Assembly: GCA_964423745.1 (NCBI GenBank)
Contig: CAYRGG010000001.1
Span: 127,622-191,621, forward strand
Direction: 5' to 3'
DNA length: 64,000 nt
Source: CAYRGG01 sp964423745
GTDB taxonomy: Bacteria > Pseudomonadota > Gammaproteobacteria > Competibacterales > Competibacteraceae
Shown here: one piece after another, positions 35,430 through 44,050 of the stretch
How positions within the stretch are numbered: the first letter of the stretch is position 1
Layout: the number at the start of each line of letters is the position of its first letter
The notes under the pieces: model-generated
What the model saw: the letters and a program-made list of their open reading frames with translations, nothing else
Told to the model about the DNA's origin: nothing
The model's database searches: none
Translations under genes and position numbers: made by a program

Positions 35430-36584
35430 TTAATCCGCCGTAACAGATTCAGGGATTACCGGCTTGACCGTCATACCCGGTCGAATTTGCTGCAAACCTT
35501 CAATGACAATTTGTTCGCCGCCTTGTAAACCTTCCTCAACAATCTGACGGCCTTGATAGATTTTACCGGGCACGATTTTTTGCAGAGTCGCCTTGTTATT
35601 ATTGTCAACCACATAGACAAATTGGCCACCCTGTTCCTGAACCAGGGCTTTTTCAGGAATAACCACTTGACCAGGTTGATCCCCTAAAAACACCCGCAAC
35701 CGGGTGTACTGACCGGGAATGAGAACATAGTCTGGGTTGGGTATCTGGGCGCGGGCGACAAAGGTGTTGGTGAGGGGATTGATGTCGGCGCTGATAAAAT
35801 CGATGCGGCCTTGCTCTGGGTAAAGGCTGCCATCAGGGGTTATCACTTCAACTCTATAAGCGCTTTCGTCGACAGGGACAGCTCCTTGGCGTTGCAACCT
35901 TTGTACGCGGTATCCCTGAGCGCGACTGACATCAAAGGACACATGGATAGGATGCAGCTGGATAAGCCGAGTGAGCACTGTTTCCTGGGCAGTGATGAGA
36001 TCTCCTTCGTAGACGCGGGTCTGTTCCATCCGCCCGGAAAAAGGCGCAACTATACGGGTAAATGTGAGGTCTAGCTTAGCCCGCTCCACAGTAGCCTGGA
36101 GTGCTCGAATACGGTTTTGCGCTTGTTCGGCTTGGGCTACGATCTCCTCTAGCTGATCGCGACTTACCGCTTGACTGTTCCGTAATTCCCGAAAACGTGC
36201 CGCACGCTTTTGTAAATACTCGGCATTGGCTTGTTCCGCGGCGAGATCAGCCTGCGCTTGGTTGAGGGTGGCTCGAAACGGCCGTTTATCGATCTGGTAA
36301 AGTAATGCGCCTGCGTCCACCACTTCGCCTTCATCAAAAAAACGTTTTTCAAGAAAACCGTTTACTTGCGTGCGAATATCCACCTGACGCAGGGCCTGAG
36401 CCGTCCCGGTGAAATCGTAGTACAGGGGAATGGTAGCTAATTCAGCTTTGGTAACTACCACTTCCGGGGGTGGTCTATTGTTACCGGATGGACCCGCGGA
36501 TTGTGGGTTACTTTCGTCACAGGCTGTCAGCAGCACTAGCAAAGCCAACGAGATAGCGGTAACTTGAGAAAAAAGTTTATGCAT
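35430..36584 (-). CDS. RND efflux periplasmic adaptor lipoprotein (AcrA/MexA-like)
   Basis: 384 residues. Lipoprotein signal with lipobox LLTAC (Cys22), lipoyl halves around VDIRTQVNGFLEKRFFDEGEVV and LDLTFTRIVAPFSGRM, a coiled hairpin between them, and beta-barrel motif NTFVARAQIPNPDYVLIPGQY. Links the inner-membrane pump encoded 11 bp upstream to an outer-membrane channel. Here the adaptor follows the pump gene, the reverse of the usual acrAB order. No TolC-like gene is in the operon. Confidence 0.93.
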   Translation of the reverse strand: MHKLFSQVTAISLALLVLLTACDESNPQSAGPSGNNRPPPEVVVTKAELATIPLYYDFTGTAQALRQVDIRTQVNGFLEKRFFDEGEVVDAGALLYQIDKRPFRATLNQAQADLAAEQANAEYLQKRAARFRELRNSQAVSRDQLEEIVAQAEQAQNRIRALQATVERAKLDLTFTRIVAPFSGRMEQTRVYEGDLITAQETVLTRLIQLHPIHVSFDVSRAQGYRVQRLQRQGAVPVDESAYRVEVITPDGSLYPEQGRIDFISADINPLTNTFVARAQIPNPDYVLIPGQYTRLRVFLGDQPGQVVIPEKALVQEQGGQFVYVVDNNNKATLQKIVPGKIYQGRQIVEEGLQGGEQIVIEGLQQIRPGMTVKPVIPESVTAD

Positions 36585-36595
36585 TGTTCCATCAC

Positions 36596-39500
36596 CTAAG
36601 ACTGGGCAAGGTTGCCTTCGGGTTCCTGGCTTTCCTGTCGGTTTGGTGGTTTTTCGCTGCTAGACCAACCTTCTCGCAGTCGCTGCAGGACATAGTAGAA
36701 CACCGGCACTACGATGACCAGAACAGTGGCCAAAACCATGCCGCCCACGATGACAGTACCCAGGGATTGACGGCTGGCGGCGCCGGCTCCCGTGGCAAAT
36801 ACCAAGGGCAGAACACCGAAAATAAATGATAACGCCGTCATGAGAATAGGCCGCAGTCGTAACCGGGCAGACGCCGCCGCGGCGTCTAAAATCGGTGCTC
36901 CTTGGGCACGGCGTTCGCGGGCAAACTCAACGATGAGAATGGCGTTTTTAGCCACTAACCCGATCAGCATCAGTAAGCCGATTTGGGCATACACATCCAA
37001 GTCGATACCACGCAGCAGGAGTAACCCTACCGCCCCCAGCAGCCCTAGCGGAATCGATAATAATACCAATATGGATAATACCCAGCTTTCGTAAAGGGCC
37101 GCTAATACCAGAAACACAAACACCAAAGACAGCAAAAACACATACAGGGCCAAGTTGCCAGTCTTAAGCTGTTGAAAGGTAATGCCGGTCCACTCGTAAT
37201 CGATACCGTCTGGCAGGGTTTTTAGGATCTCCTCCATGGCGGTCACGGCCTGTCCAGAACTAAAGGTGGGGGCTGTTTCGCCATTGATCAGCACGGCGGG
37301 ATACAGATTATAGTGGGGAATATTGTCGGGCCCCACCATGGGTTCAATGGCACCGAATGAGGTGACGGGTAACATATCCCCTACCCTATTGCGGACTTTG
37401 AGTTTATCCAGGTCATCCCGACGATCGCGCAGATCGCTGTCCGCTTGCACAATCACCCGATAGATCTTGCCGTATTTGTTAAAGTCATTGACATAGAGGG
37501 AACCGAGATAGATCTGTAAGGTTTCGAATACTTCATCTAGCTCAACGCCCAATTCGCGAACTTTGGTGCGATCGATATCGTAAAACAACTGGGGGATATC
37601 CACTGCCTGAGAGGTAAAGGCGCGACTGATTGCGGGGTTTTGATTGGCTTTTTCGATGACCCGTTGCGCTTCGCTGACCAAGGTGCGCATACCGAGATTG
37701 TCCACATCCTGCAGTTGCAGTTGAAAGCCCCCTACCGAACCAATACCGGGGATGGCCGGTGGGTTACTGGCAAATACTCGTGCGCTTTTGATACTGGCCA
37801 GTTTGCCCTGTAGTTTGTTGATGAGCTGTTGGGCAGTCTGTTGACGTTCACTCCAGTCTTTGAGTACTACAAAGAGCACTGCCGCGTTGGGTTTATTGAG
37901 GCCGTTGATCAAATCATAGCCGGCCACACTCACCGCGCTGCTAATGGCCTCTTCGCCGTCTAAATAAGTCCAAACTTCCTCTAAGGTGTCTGTGGTGCGC
38001 TCTAGAGTGGCGGCATCGGGACCTTGCACCAAGATGATAAATACCCCTTGGTCTTCCTCAGGTACAAAACCGGTGGGGGTGTACCAAAGCAGCAGCCCAG
38101 CAGCGGCGGTCAGAGCGGCGAAGATAAGCACAACCAGATACCAAACCCGGCTTAAGGTTTTGACGCTGGCGCCGTAAAAACCAGTCAACCCCTCGATGCC
38201 TTTGTTAAATACCCGAAAAACTTTGTTGGGTCGCTGGTCGTTGCGCTTTTTGAGCAACAGGGCGCATAAGGCCGGACTTAAGGTTAAGGCGTTGAGGGTG
38301 GACAAGGCTACCGCCATGGCGACACTCAAGGCGAACTGATTGTACAGTTGGCCGGTGAGGCCGGGTATAAAGGCCGCCGGCACAAAGACCGCCATCAATA
38401 CCAAGGTGGTGCCGATAATGGGGCCACGCACTTCAGCCATGGCGGCGCTGACTACCTCGGTCATTTTTTCATCGGAGTTCTCCCGTAAGCGCCGTTCCAC
38501 GTTTTCCACCACCACGATGGCATCGTCCACCACCAAGCCAATGGCCAGCACTAACCCCAGCAGGGTGAGCATATTGAGGGAAAAACCAAACACCGCCATA
38601 ACGGCAAGGGTGCCGATGATGGAAACGGGTATGGTCAAAAAAGGAATCAAGGTGGTGCGTAAACTTTGCAGAAAGAGATAAACCACCAACACCACCAGCA
38701 GTACAGCTTGCAAGAAGGTGATGACCACCTCTTTTAAAGAGGCTTCCACGAACCGCGTGGTGTCATAACTGATGCGGTATTCCAGATCGTCAGGAAACCG
38801 GTTGGCCAGACGATCCATGGTTTGCTGAACCTGGGCGGCGATTTCCAAGGCATTGGCGTTGGGGCTTTGGAAGATGCCGATGGCTGCAGCAGGTTGGCCG
38901 TTGTACCAGGCGTTGCGGTCGTAAGTCTCGGCGCCCAACTCAACCCGAGCCACGTCTTTAACGCGCACTACAGCACCGGCATCCATACGGATAATGATAT
39001 CTTCAAATTCCGTCACTTCAGCAAGTCGCCCTTTGACATTGAGTTTGTAACGAAAGGCCGGATCCGTCTCATCCGTGGGCGCTTCCCCCAAAGCGCCGGT
39101 GGCGGCTTGTTGGTTTTGGGTGCGCACCGCGTTGACCACATCGGTGGGGGTTAGGTTTAAGGCGTCTAACCGTTGCGGGTCTAACCAAACCCGCATGGCG
39201 TATTTACGCAGACCAAAATTGACCACCCGGGCTATGCCAGGGATACGCCGCAGGGCATTGGTGATGTGGAGGTCGGCATAGTTACCCAGATAAACCGTGT
39301 CATAACTTTCTTGGGGAGAAACTAGGTTAACCACCAAGAGGATGTTGGGGGATACTTTTTCCACCGTCAAACCGGAACGGGTGACGATGGGGGGCAGATT
39401 GGGTTCGGCGCGGCTGACCCGGTTTTGGATATCCACCGCGCCGGTGTCCTGGTCATAACCGATCTCAAAGGTGACTGAAATAGCTGAGATGCCTTGGTTG

Positions 39501-39745
39501 GTGCTATTGGAGGACATATAGATCATGCCATCCACACCGTTGATTTCTTCTTCAATGGGCCGGGTTACTGCCTCCGAGACCACGTCGGCACTGGCGCCTG
39601 GATAGTTCGCTGAGACTTGTACCACGGGGGGCGCCACCGGCGGAAACCGAGCGATGGGCAACAAAAACGCCGCGATTGCCCCAACCAGGAAAATGATCAG
39701 CGCCAATACCGCGGCGAAAACAGGACGATAGATAAAGAAATTCAA
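36596..39745 (-). CDS. RND multidrug efflux transporter, HAE1 family (AcrB-like)
   Basis: 1049 residues, full length. The N-terminus MNFFIYRPVFAAVLALIIF, GLVVDDAIVVVENVERRL in TM4 (both proton-relay Asp residues) and GLVAKNAILIVEFARE in TM10 (relay Lys) are canonical for AcrB/MexB-type hydrophobic-drug exporters, unlike the pump at 485-3613. It lies 21 bp behind ppk1 and ahead of its adaptor, so readthrough from ppk1 is possible. Substrates unknown. Confidence 0.95.
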   Translation of the reverse strand: MNFFIYRPVFAAVLALIIFLVGAIAAFLLPIARFPPVAPPVVQVSANYPGASADVVSEAVTRPIEEEINGVDGMIYMSSNSTNQGISAISVTFEIGYDQDTGAVDIQNRVSRAEPNLPPIVTRSGLTVEKVSPNILLVVNLVSPQESYDTVYLGNYADLHITNALRRIPGIARVVNFGLRKYAMRVWLDPQRLDALNLTPTDVVNAVRTQNQQAATGALGEAPTDETDPAFRYKLNVKGRLAEVTEFEDIIIRMDAGAVVRVKDVARVELGAETYDRNAWYNGQPAAAIGIFQSPNANALEIAAQVQQTMDRLANRFPDDLEYRISYDTTRFVEASLKEVVITFLQAVLLVVLVVYLFLQSLRTTLIPFLTIPVSIIGTLAVMAVFGFSLNMLTLLGLVLAIGLVVDDAIVVVENVERRLRENSDEKMTEVVSAAMAEVRGPIIGTTLVLMAVFVPAAFIPGLTGQLYNQFALSVAMAVALSTLNALTLSPALCALLLKKRNDQRPNKVFRVFNKGIEGLTGFYGASVKTLSRVWYLVVLIFAALTAAAGLLLWYTPTGFVPEEDQGVFIILVQGPDAATLERTTDTLEEVWTYLDGEEAISSAVSVAGYDLINGLNKPNAAVLFVVLKDWSERQQTAQQLINKLQGKLASIKSARVFASNPPAIPGIGSVGGFQLQLQDVDNLGMRTLVSEAQRVIEKANQNPAISRAFTSQAVDIPQLFYDIDRTKVRELGVELDEVFETLQIYLGSLYVNDFNKYGKIYRVIVQADSDLRDRRDDLDKLKVRNRVGDMLPVTSFGAIEPMVGPDNIPHYNLYPAVLINGETAPTFSSGQAVTAMEEILKTLPDGIDYEWTGITFQQLKTGNLALYVFLLSLVFVFLVLAALYESWVLSILVLLSIPLGLLGAVGLLLLRGIDLDVYAQIGLLMLIGLVAKNAILIVEFARERRAQGAPILDAAAASARLRLRPILMTALSFIFGVLPLVFATGAGAASRQSLGTVIVGGMVLATVLVIVVPVFYYVLQRLREGWSSSEKPPNRQESQEPEGNLAQS

Positions 39746-39766
39746 GTTGAGGCTATCTTCAGTAAA

Positions 39767-42040
39767 TCAGTACCTTGCGCCTGCTCCGACCCCTTTGCGT
39801 TTGCGCTTTTTGAGCCGTTTAGCCACCAGATGCCGTTGGGCGGCCAAATCGATGAGAATTTCTTGAGCGCCACTGGTATCTTGACCTTCCTGGGGCCGCC
39901 GTTGGGTATAACTGCCATCGGCGTGCATATCCCAAACACTGCGCTGGTTATTTAATTGCACATCCAAGATATGACGTAGTTTCTCCCGCAACTTAGCAGC
40001 TTCCACGGGAACCACCACTTCCACGCGGCTTTCTAGATTGCGCTTCATGCAGTCGGCGGAACCCATATAATATTCCTCCGCGCCCCCATTACGAAAATAA
40101 AAAATTCGCGCATGTTCCAAAAACCGCCCTACCAAGCTAACCACCCGGACGTGCTCCGAAAGTCCCGGGATGCCAGGACGTAATCGGCAGGTATCCCGGA
40201 CAATGAGATCGACTCTGACACCGGCCTGAGAAGCCTGGTATAAGGCTTTCGTCACATCCTTGTCTTCTAGGGCATTCATTTTGAATTGAATATGACCCGG
40301 AGAGCTGTCGGAATGGGTGGCTATCTCCCGTTTGATTTTATCCAGCAAGGCAGGTTTCAAATGTTTTGGCGCCGGCAGTAATTTTTGATAATTGCGTTTA
40401 GGGACATAACCCGTGGTGAGAAAATTGAAAAACTCTGTGAGATCGCTGCCGATCACTGCATCACAAGTCAACATACCCAAGTCGCTATAAAGCCGCGCCG
40501 TGCCCGCGTGGTAGTTACCGGTGCCCACATGGGCGTAGCGGCGAAGTCCGTCGTAATCCCGACGCACCACAAAGATAACCTTGCTATGGGTTTTCAGACC
40601 CACGACGCCGTAGGTCACATGAACGCCCGCCTCTTCCAAACGATTGGCCCAGTGAATATTGGCAGACTCATCAAAACGCGCCTTTAGCTCCACCACCACG
40701 GCCACTTGCTTGCCGTTACGGGCGGCGTCCATGAGATACTCCACCACTTTAGAATCCGATGAGGTTCGGTATAAAGTCACTTTTAACGCCAATACTTTAG
40801 GGTCTCGACTGGCCTCTTTAAGCAGGCGCTCCACGGAAGTAATAAAAGACTCGTAAGGGTGTTGTAATAAAATGGGTCCTTGTTCACGGATAACGTGGAA
40901 AATATTGCGGTTTCCCACCAATTTTGGGTGATCCAAGGGATGATGGGGTGGATCCCGCAGATCAGGTCTATCTAGGACAGCAATCTGAAACAAATCCCGT
41001 TTCGCCATCATGCCGTCGATTTCAAACACATCGGCCGCTTCGTCGAGACCAAGCTCTGCAGCCAGCATACCGCGATGGGTTGGCTCCATGTCCTTCATCA
41101 CTTCCAAACGCACGATGGGCGCAAAGCGACGATCCCGCAACTCCGATTCAATCATGACCAATAAATCATTGGCTTGTTCTTCCGATTGTTCCGTAATAGC
41201 GTTACGGGTTACGCGAAATAATTCACAGCTTTGGATAGCCATACCGGGAAACAGCAGATCCAGGTTATTGGCCATAACATCTTCCAAGGGTACGAACAAG
41301 GTTTCTTCTTCAAGCACCTGCAAAAAACGTGGGATTCCAGCCCCAGTCGGCACTTTGATGCGTACTAACGCACCTTGGTCGTCGTCAGCATAGCGAATGG
41401 CCACCAATAAATTGAGGGATAGATTGGAGATAAAAGGGAATGGATGGGCCGGATCCATGGCCTGGGGCGTCACCAAGGGAAAAATATTCTCCAAATAATA
41501 ATTTCGCATGGCTACCTGCTGACCAGGCTCTAAACGCTTATAACTGCTGATGCGAATGCCTTGTTCAATGAGTTTTATATGAAGCTCCCGGGCCAACTGT
41601 CGCTGTTGCAGTTGAAACTCCCGCACCACCGTATAACATGCCTGGATTTGCTGTTCCGGGGTACGCCCATCGACGCTGAGCTCTTTGACCTTAGCGCCCA
41701 CCTGCTGCTTCAGACCGCCGATGCGCTTCATAAAAAACTCATCTAAATTAGAACTTACGATGGCCATGAATTTCACCCGTTCTAGCAATGGCGTGCGTTC
41801 GTCCTGACCTTCGTGGAGCACACGACGGTTGAATTCCAACCAGGTTAACTCCCGGTTGAGGTACCACTCCGGCGCATCAAGATCAAAAATCGGTAGCGGA
41901 GTCGCTTGCTCTGTCTGCTCCTTGGCAACCGCAACGTGCAAGGATTTGCCCTCAACGGGCTGCACATCTTTGCTAATCTTGTTGGTTTTATCGGCGGCAA
42001 CGCCGGTATTTTCACTCGGTTCACTCATGGGTTTACCCAT
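39767..42040 (-). CDS. ppk1: Polyphosphate kinase 1
   Basis: 757 residues. Reversibly transfers the gamma-phosphate of ATP to long-chain polyphosphate. After an extended acidic N-terminus of about 55 residues, the family start WYLNRELTWLEFNRRVLHE appears. The catalytic regions are VTYGVVGLKTHSKVIFVVRRD, YAHVGTGNYHAGTARLYSDLG (autophosphorylated His) and MGSADCMKRNLESRVEVVVP. Cytoplasmic, often membrane-associated. No ppx is adjacent; the upstream neighbour across a palindromic repeat is an ABC exporter. Confidence 0.96.
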   Translation of the reverse strand: MGKPMSEPSENTGVAADKTNKISKDVQPVEGKSLHVAVAKEQTEQATPLPIFDLDAPEWYLNRELTWLEFNRRVLHEGQDERTPLLERVKFMAIVSSNLDEFFMKRIGGLKQQVGAKVKELSVDGRTPEQQIQACYTVVREFQLQQRQLARELHIKLIEQGIRISSYKRLEPGQQVAMRNYYLENIFPLVTPQAMDPAHPFPFISNLSLNLLVAIRYADDDQGALVRIKVPTGAGIPRFLQVLEEETLFVPLEDVMANNLDLLFPGMAIQSCELFRVTRNAITEQSEEQANDLLVMIESELRDRRFAPIVRLEVMKDMEPTHRGMLAAELGLDEAADVFEIDGMMAKRDLFQIAVLDRPDLRDPPHHPLDHPKLVGNRNIFHVIREQGPILLQHPYESFITSVERLLKEASRDPKVLALKVTLYRTSSDSKVVEYLMDAARNGKQVAVVVELKARFDESANIHWANRLEEAGVHVTYGVVGLKTHSKVIFVVRRDYDGLRRYAHVGTGNYHAGTARLYSDLGMLTCDAVIGSDLTEFFNFLTTGYVPKRNYQKLLPAPKHLKPALLDKIKREIATHSDSSPGHIQFKMNALEDKDVTKALYQASQAGVRVDLIVRDTCRLRPGIPGLSEHVRVVSLVGRFLEHARIFYFRNGGAEEYYMGSADCMKRNLESRVEVVVPVEAAKLREKLRHILDVQLNNQRSVWDMHADGSYTQRRPQEGQDTSGAQEILIDLAAQRHLVAKRLKKRKRKGVGAGARY

Positions 42041-42079
42041 TTTTCATCGTAGTTGTGCTAATTGATAACTAGTTAGTTA

Positions 42080-42155
42080 GTAGCCCGGATGTAACGAAGT
42101 GAAATCCGGGACAAAATCGGTTTCCCCGGATTTCGTTGCACTTCATCCGGGCTAC
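42080..42155. repeat. REP-like inverted repeat (TAGCCCGGAT family)
   Basis: GTAGCCCGGAT (42080-42090) and ATCCGGGCTAC (42145-42155) are perfect inverted copies, with inner arms GAAATCCGGG and CCCCGGATTTC also pairing. This is the widespread GTAGCCCGGAT intergenic palindrome of gammaproteobacteria. It separates the ABC exporter from ppk1 and may end or attenuate the upstream transcript. Confidence 0.75.
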
Positions 42156-42193
42156 GGACTACTAACGCCGTGTACAGTTGAATGGGAAATGCT

Positions 42194-44050
42194 CTAGCTC
42201 TGAACAGCACCATAGAGTTGCGCATAGAGACCCTCATTTTGCAGCAGCTCTTCATGGCGTCCCTCTTCAATAATATGTCCCCCGTCGAATACATAGACCC
42301 GATCAGCCTGTTTAACGGCGCTTAACCGATGGGCGATGATCAATGTGGTGCGTCCCGTCAGAAAACGATTGAGGGCACTATGTAACTTACCCTCTGTTTC
42401 CGTATCCAATGCCGAGGTGGCCTCGTCTAGGATGACCACCTTGGGGTCAGCCAATACCATCCGGGCCACTGCTAACCGCTGCCGTTGCCCCCCTGAAAGA
42501 CGCACGCCCTGACGCCCTACCACCGTATCGAGACCCTCCCTCATGGCCACCACCGTGTCTTTGAGTTGGGCAATTTCCAAGGCATGCCAAAGACGCGCCT
42601 CGGATATATCTCGTCCTAAGGTTAGATTAACACGGACGGTGGCGTTGAATAAGGCAGGATGTTGCAGCACCGTCGCTACGTTCTCACGGACTTCATTGAG
42701 TCCAATCTCGCTAACCGGTACGCCGTCGAAATAGACGCTACCCGATTGTGGCGTATAGAGACCTAATAAAACCTGTACTAAGGTTGTCTTACCGCCGCCA
42801 CTGGCGCCCACCAGAGCCACCCGCTCACCCGCTGCAATATTGAGGCTGACGCGATTCAAAACCAAGGGTCCCTCGCCATAGGCAAAGCAAATATCCTTGA
42901 CGGCGACGGCGACGGTTAATTTATTCAAAAAGGGATTTTTCCGCGGCAGATAGCGTGGTTCCATATCTAATAACAACAAACCATTGATACGGGCTAATGC
43001 CGCCTTAGCACTGGCGAAGGCATATTGGATATTGAGCACCTCTTGCACCGGACCCATCATAAACCACAGGTAGCCAAAAACAGCAAACATAAACCCAATG
43101 GTCAGATCAGAGAACACCACCATGAGCATAGCGGTGGCGCGAAAAATCTCAAAACCGCATAAGAAAATCAAAAAAGAGAGCCGATTAGCGGCTTCACTGC
43201 GCCAAGCAAAGGTACTGGCGGAATCCCGCACACCGCGAGCTAAGTCTATTACCTGATAAATATAATGGCGTTCCCGATTGGCGGCGCGAATTTGTTGAAT
43301 GGCGTCGAGGGTCTCCGTGAGCGCCCCCTGAAACGCTTCATAAGCGGCATTTTCTTTGTTTTTGAGTTGCTTGACATGTTTCCCTAACCGCATGGTAAAG
43401 AAAATAACTAACGGATTCAAAACCATGATAAACACCGCCAAGGGCCAATGCACCCAGAGCAACACCGCTGCCGTACCTATGATCGTCAGCACAGCCACCA
43501 GCAATTTACTGATGGTGCTGCCTACAAACTGATCGATGGTATCCATATCCGTGACAAAACGGGACGCTACCGCACCACTACCCATGGTTTCATACTCTGC
43601 CATGGAAACCCGTTGCAGCCGGATTAACAGCTCTTGACGCATCTGATAAATAATATCTTTTGCCATCACCGTAAATTGACGCATCTGCCACACACCTAAG
43701 GCGGCAGTCAGAAGGCGCAAAAACACCGTAAAGCCCAGCATGGCCAAAATATAGAAGGCAGGGTCCTGCCAACCCGAGGGCAACAGGTCGTTGAAGGTTG
43801 CCACCGCAATGCCCGGCTGGTCTAACAACACCTCATCCACTAACAGGGGCATCAAGAGGGGAATGGGGACACTAGCCAAAGCGGCCAACACGGCAATGAT
43901 ATGAGCGAGAATGAGTTCTTTACGATGTTGAAGGGCGATCTCGAGGATACGTTCCCAGCTAAAACCGGTTGACTCAGCCTGGGTCGGCATAAGCGTCGGC
44001 AAAGTTTTGTTTGTGGGTTGACTAACGTTATAGCCTTTGGCTGAGAGCAT
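42194..44050 (-). CDS. ABC exporter, fused permease-ATPase (MsbA-like)
   Basis: 618 residues: six membrane helices (about 45-330) then an ATPase domain with Walker A GASGGGKTT, signature LSGGQRQRLAVARM, Walker B VVILDEATSALD and the switch His in IIAHRLSAV. Half-transporter size implies a homodimer in the inner membrane. Its start overlaps the end of the GGDEF-EAL gene upstream by 23 bases; an internal ATG at residue 21 is an alternative. Substrate unknown: lipid, peptide or polysaccharide export are all possible. Confidence 0.92.
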   Translation of the reverse strand: MLSAKGYNVSQPTNKTLPTLMPTQAESTGFSWERILEIALQHRKELILAHIIAVLAALASVPIPLLMPLLVDEVLLDQPGIAVATFNDLLPSGWQDPAFYILAMLGFTVFLRLLTAALGVWQMRQFTVMAKDIIYQMRQELLIRLQRVSMAEYETMGSGAVASRFVTDMDTIDQFVGSTISKLLVAVLTIIGTAAVLLWVHWPLAVFIMVLNPLVIFFTMRLGKHVKQLKNKENAAYEAFQGALTETLDAIQQIRAANRERHYIYQVIDLARGVRDSASTFAWRSEAANRLSFLIFLCGFEIFRATAMLMVVFSDLTIGFMFAVFGYLWFMMGPVQEVLNIQYAFASAKAALARINGLLLLDMEPRYLPRKNPFLNKLTVAVAVKDICFAYGEGPLVLNRVSLNIAAGERVALVGASGGGKTTLVQVLLGLYTPQSGSVYFDGVPVSEIGLNEVRENVATVLQHPALFNATVRVNLTLGRDISEARLWHALEIAQLKDTVVAMREGLDTVVGRQGVRLSGGQRQRLAVARMVLADPKVVILDEATSALDTETEGKLHSALNRFLTGRTTLIIAHRLSAVKQADRVYVFDGGHIIEEGRHEELLQNEGLYAQLYGAVQS

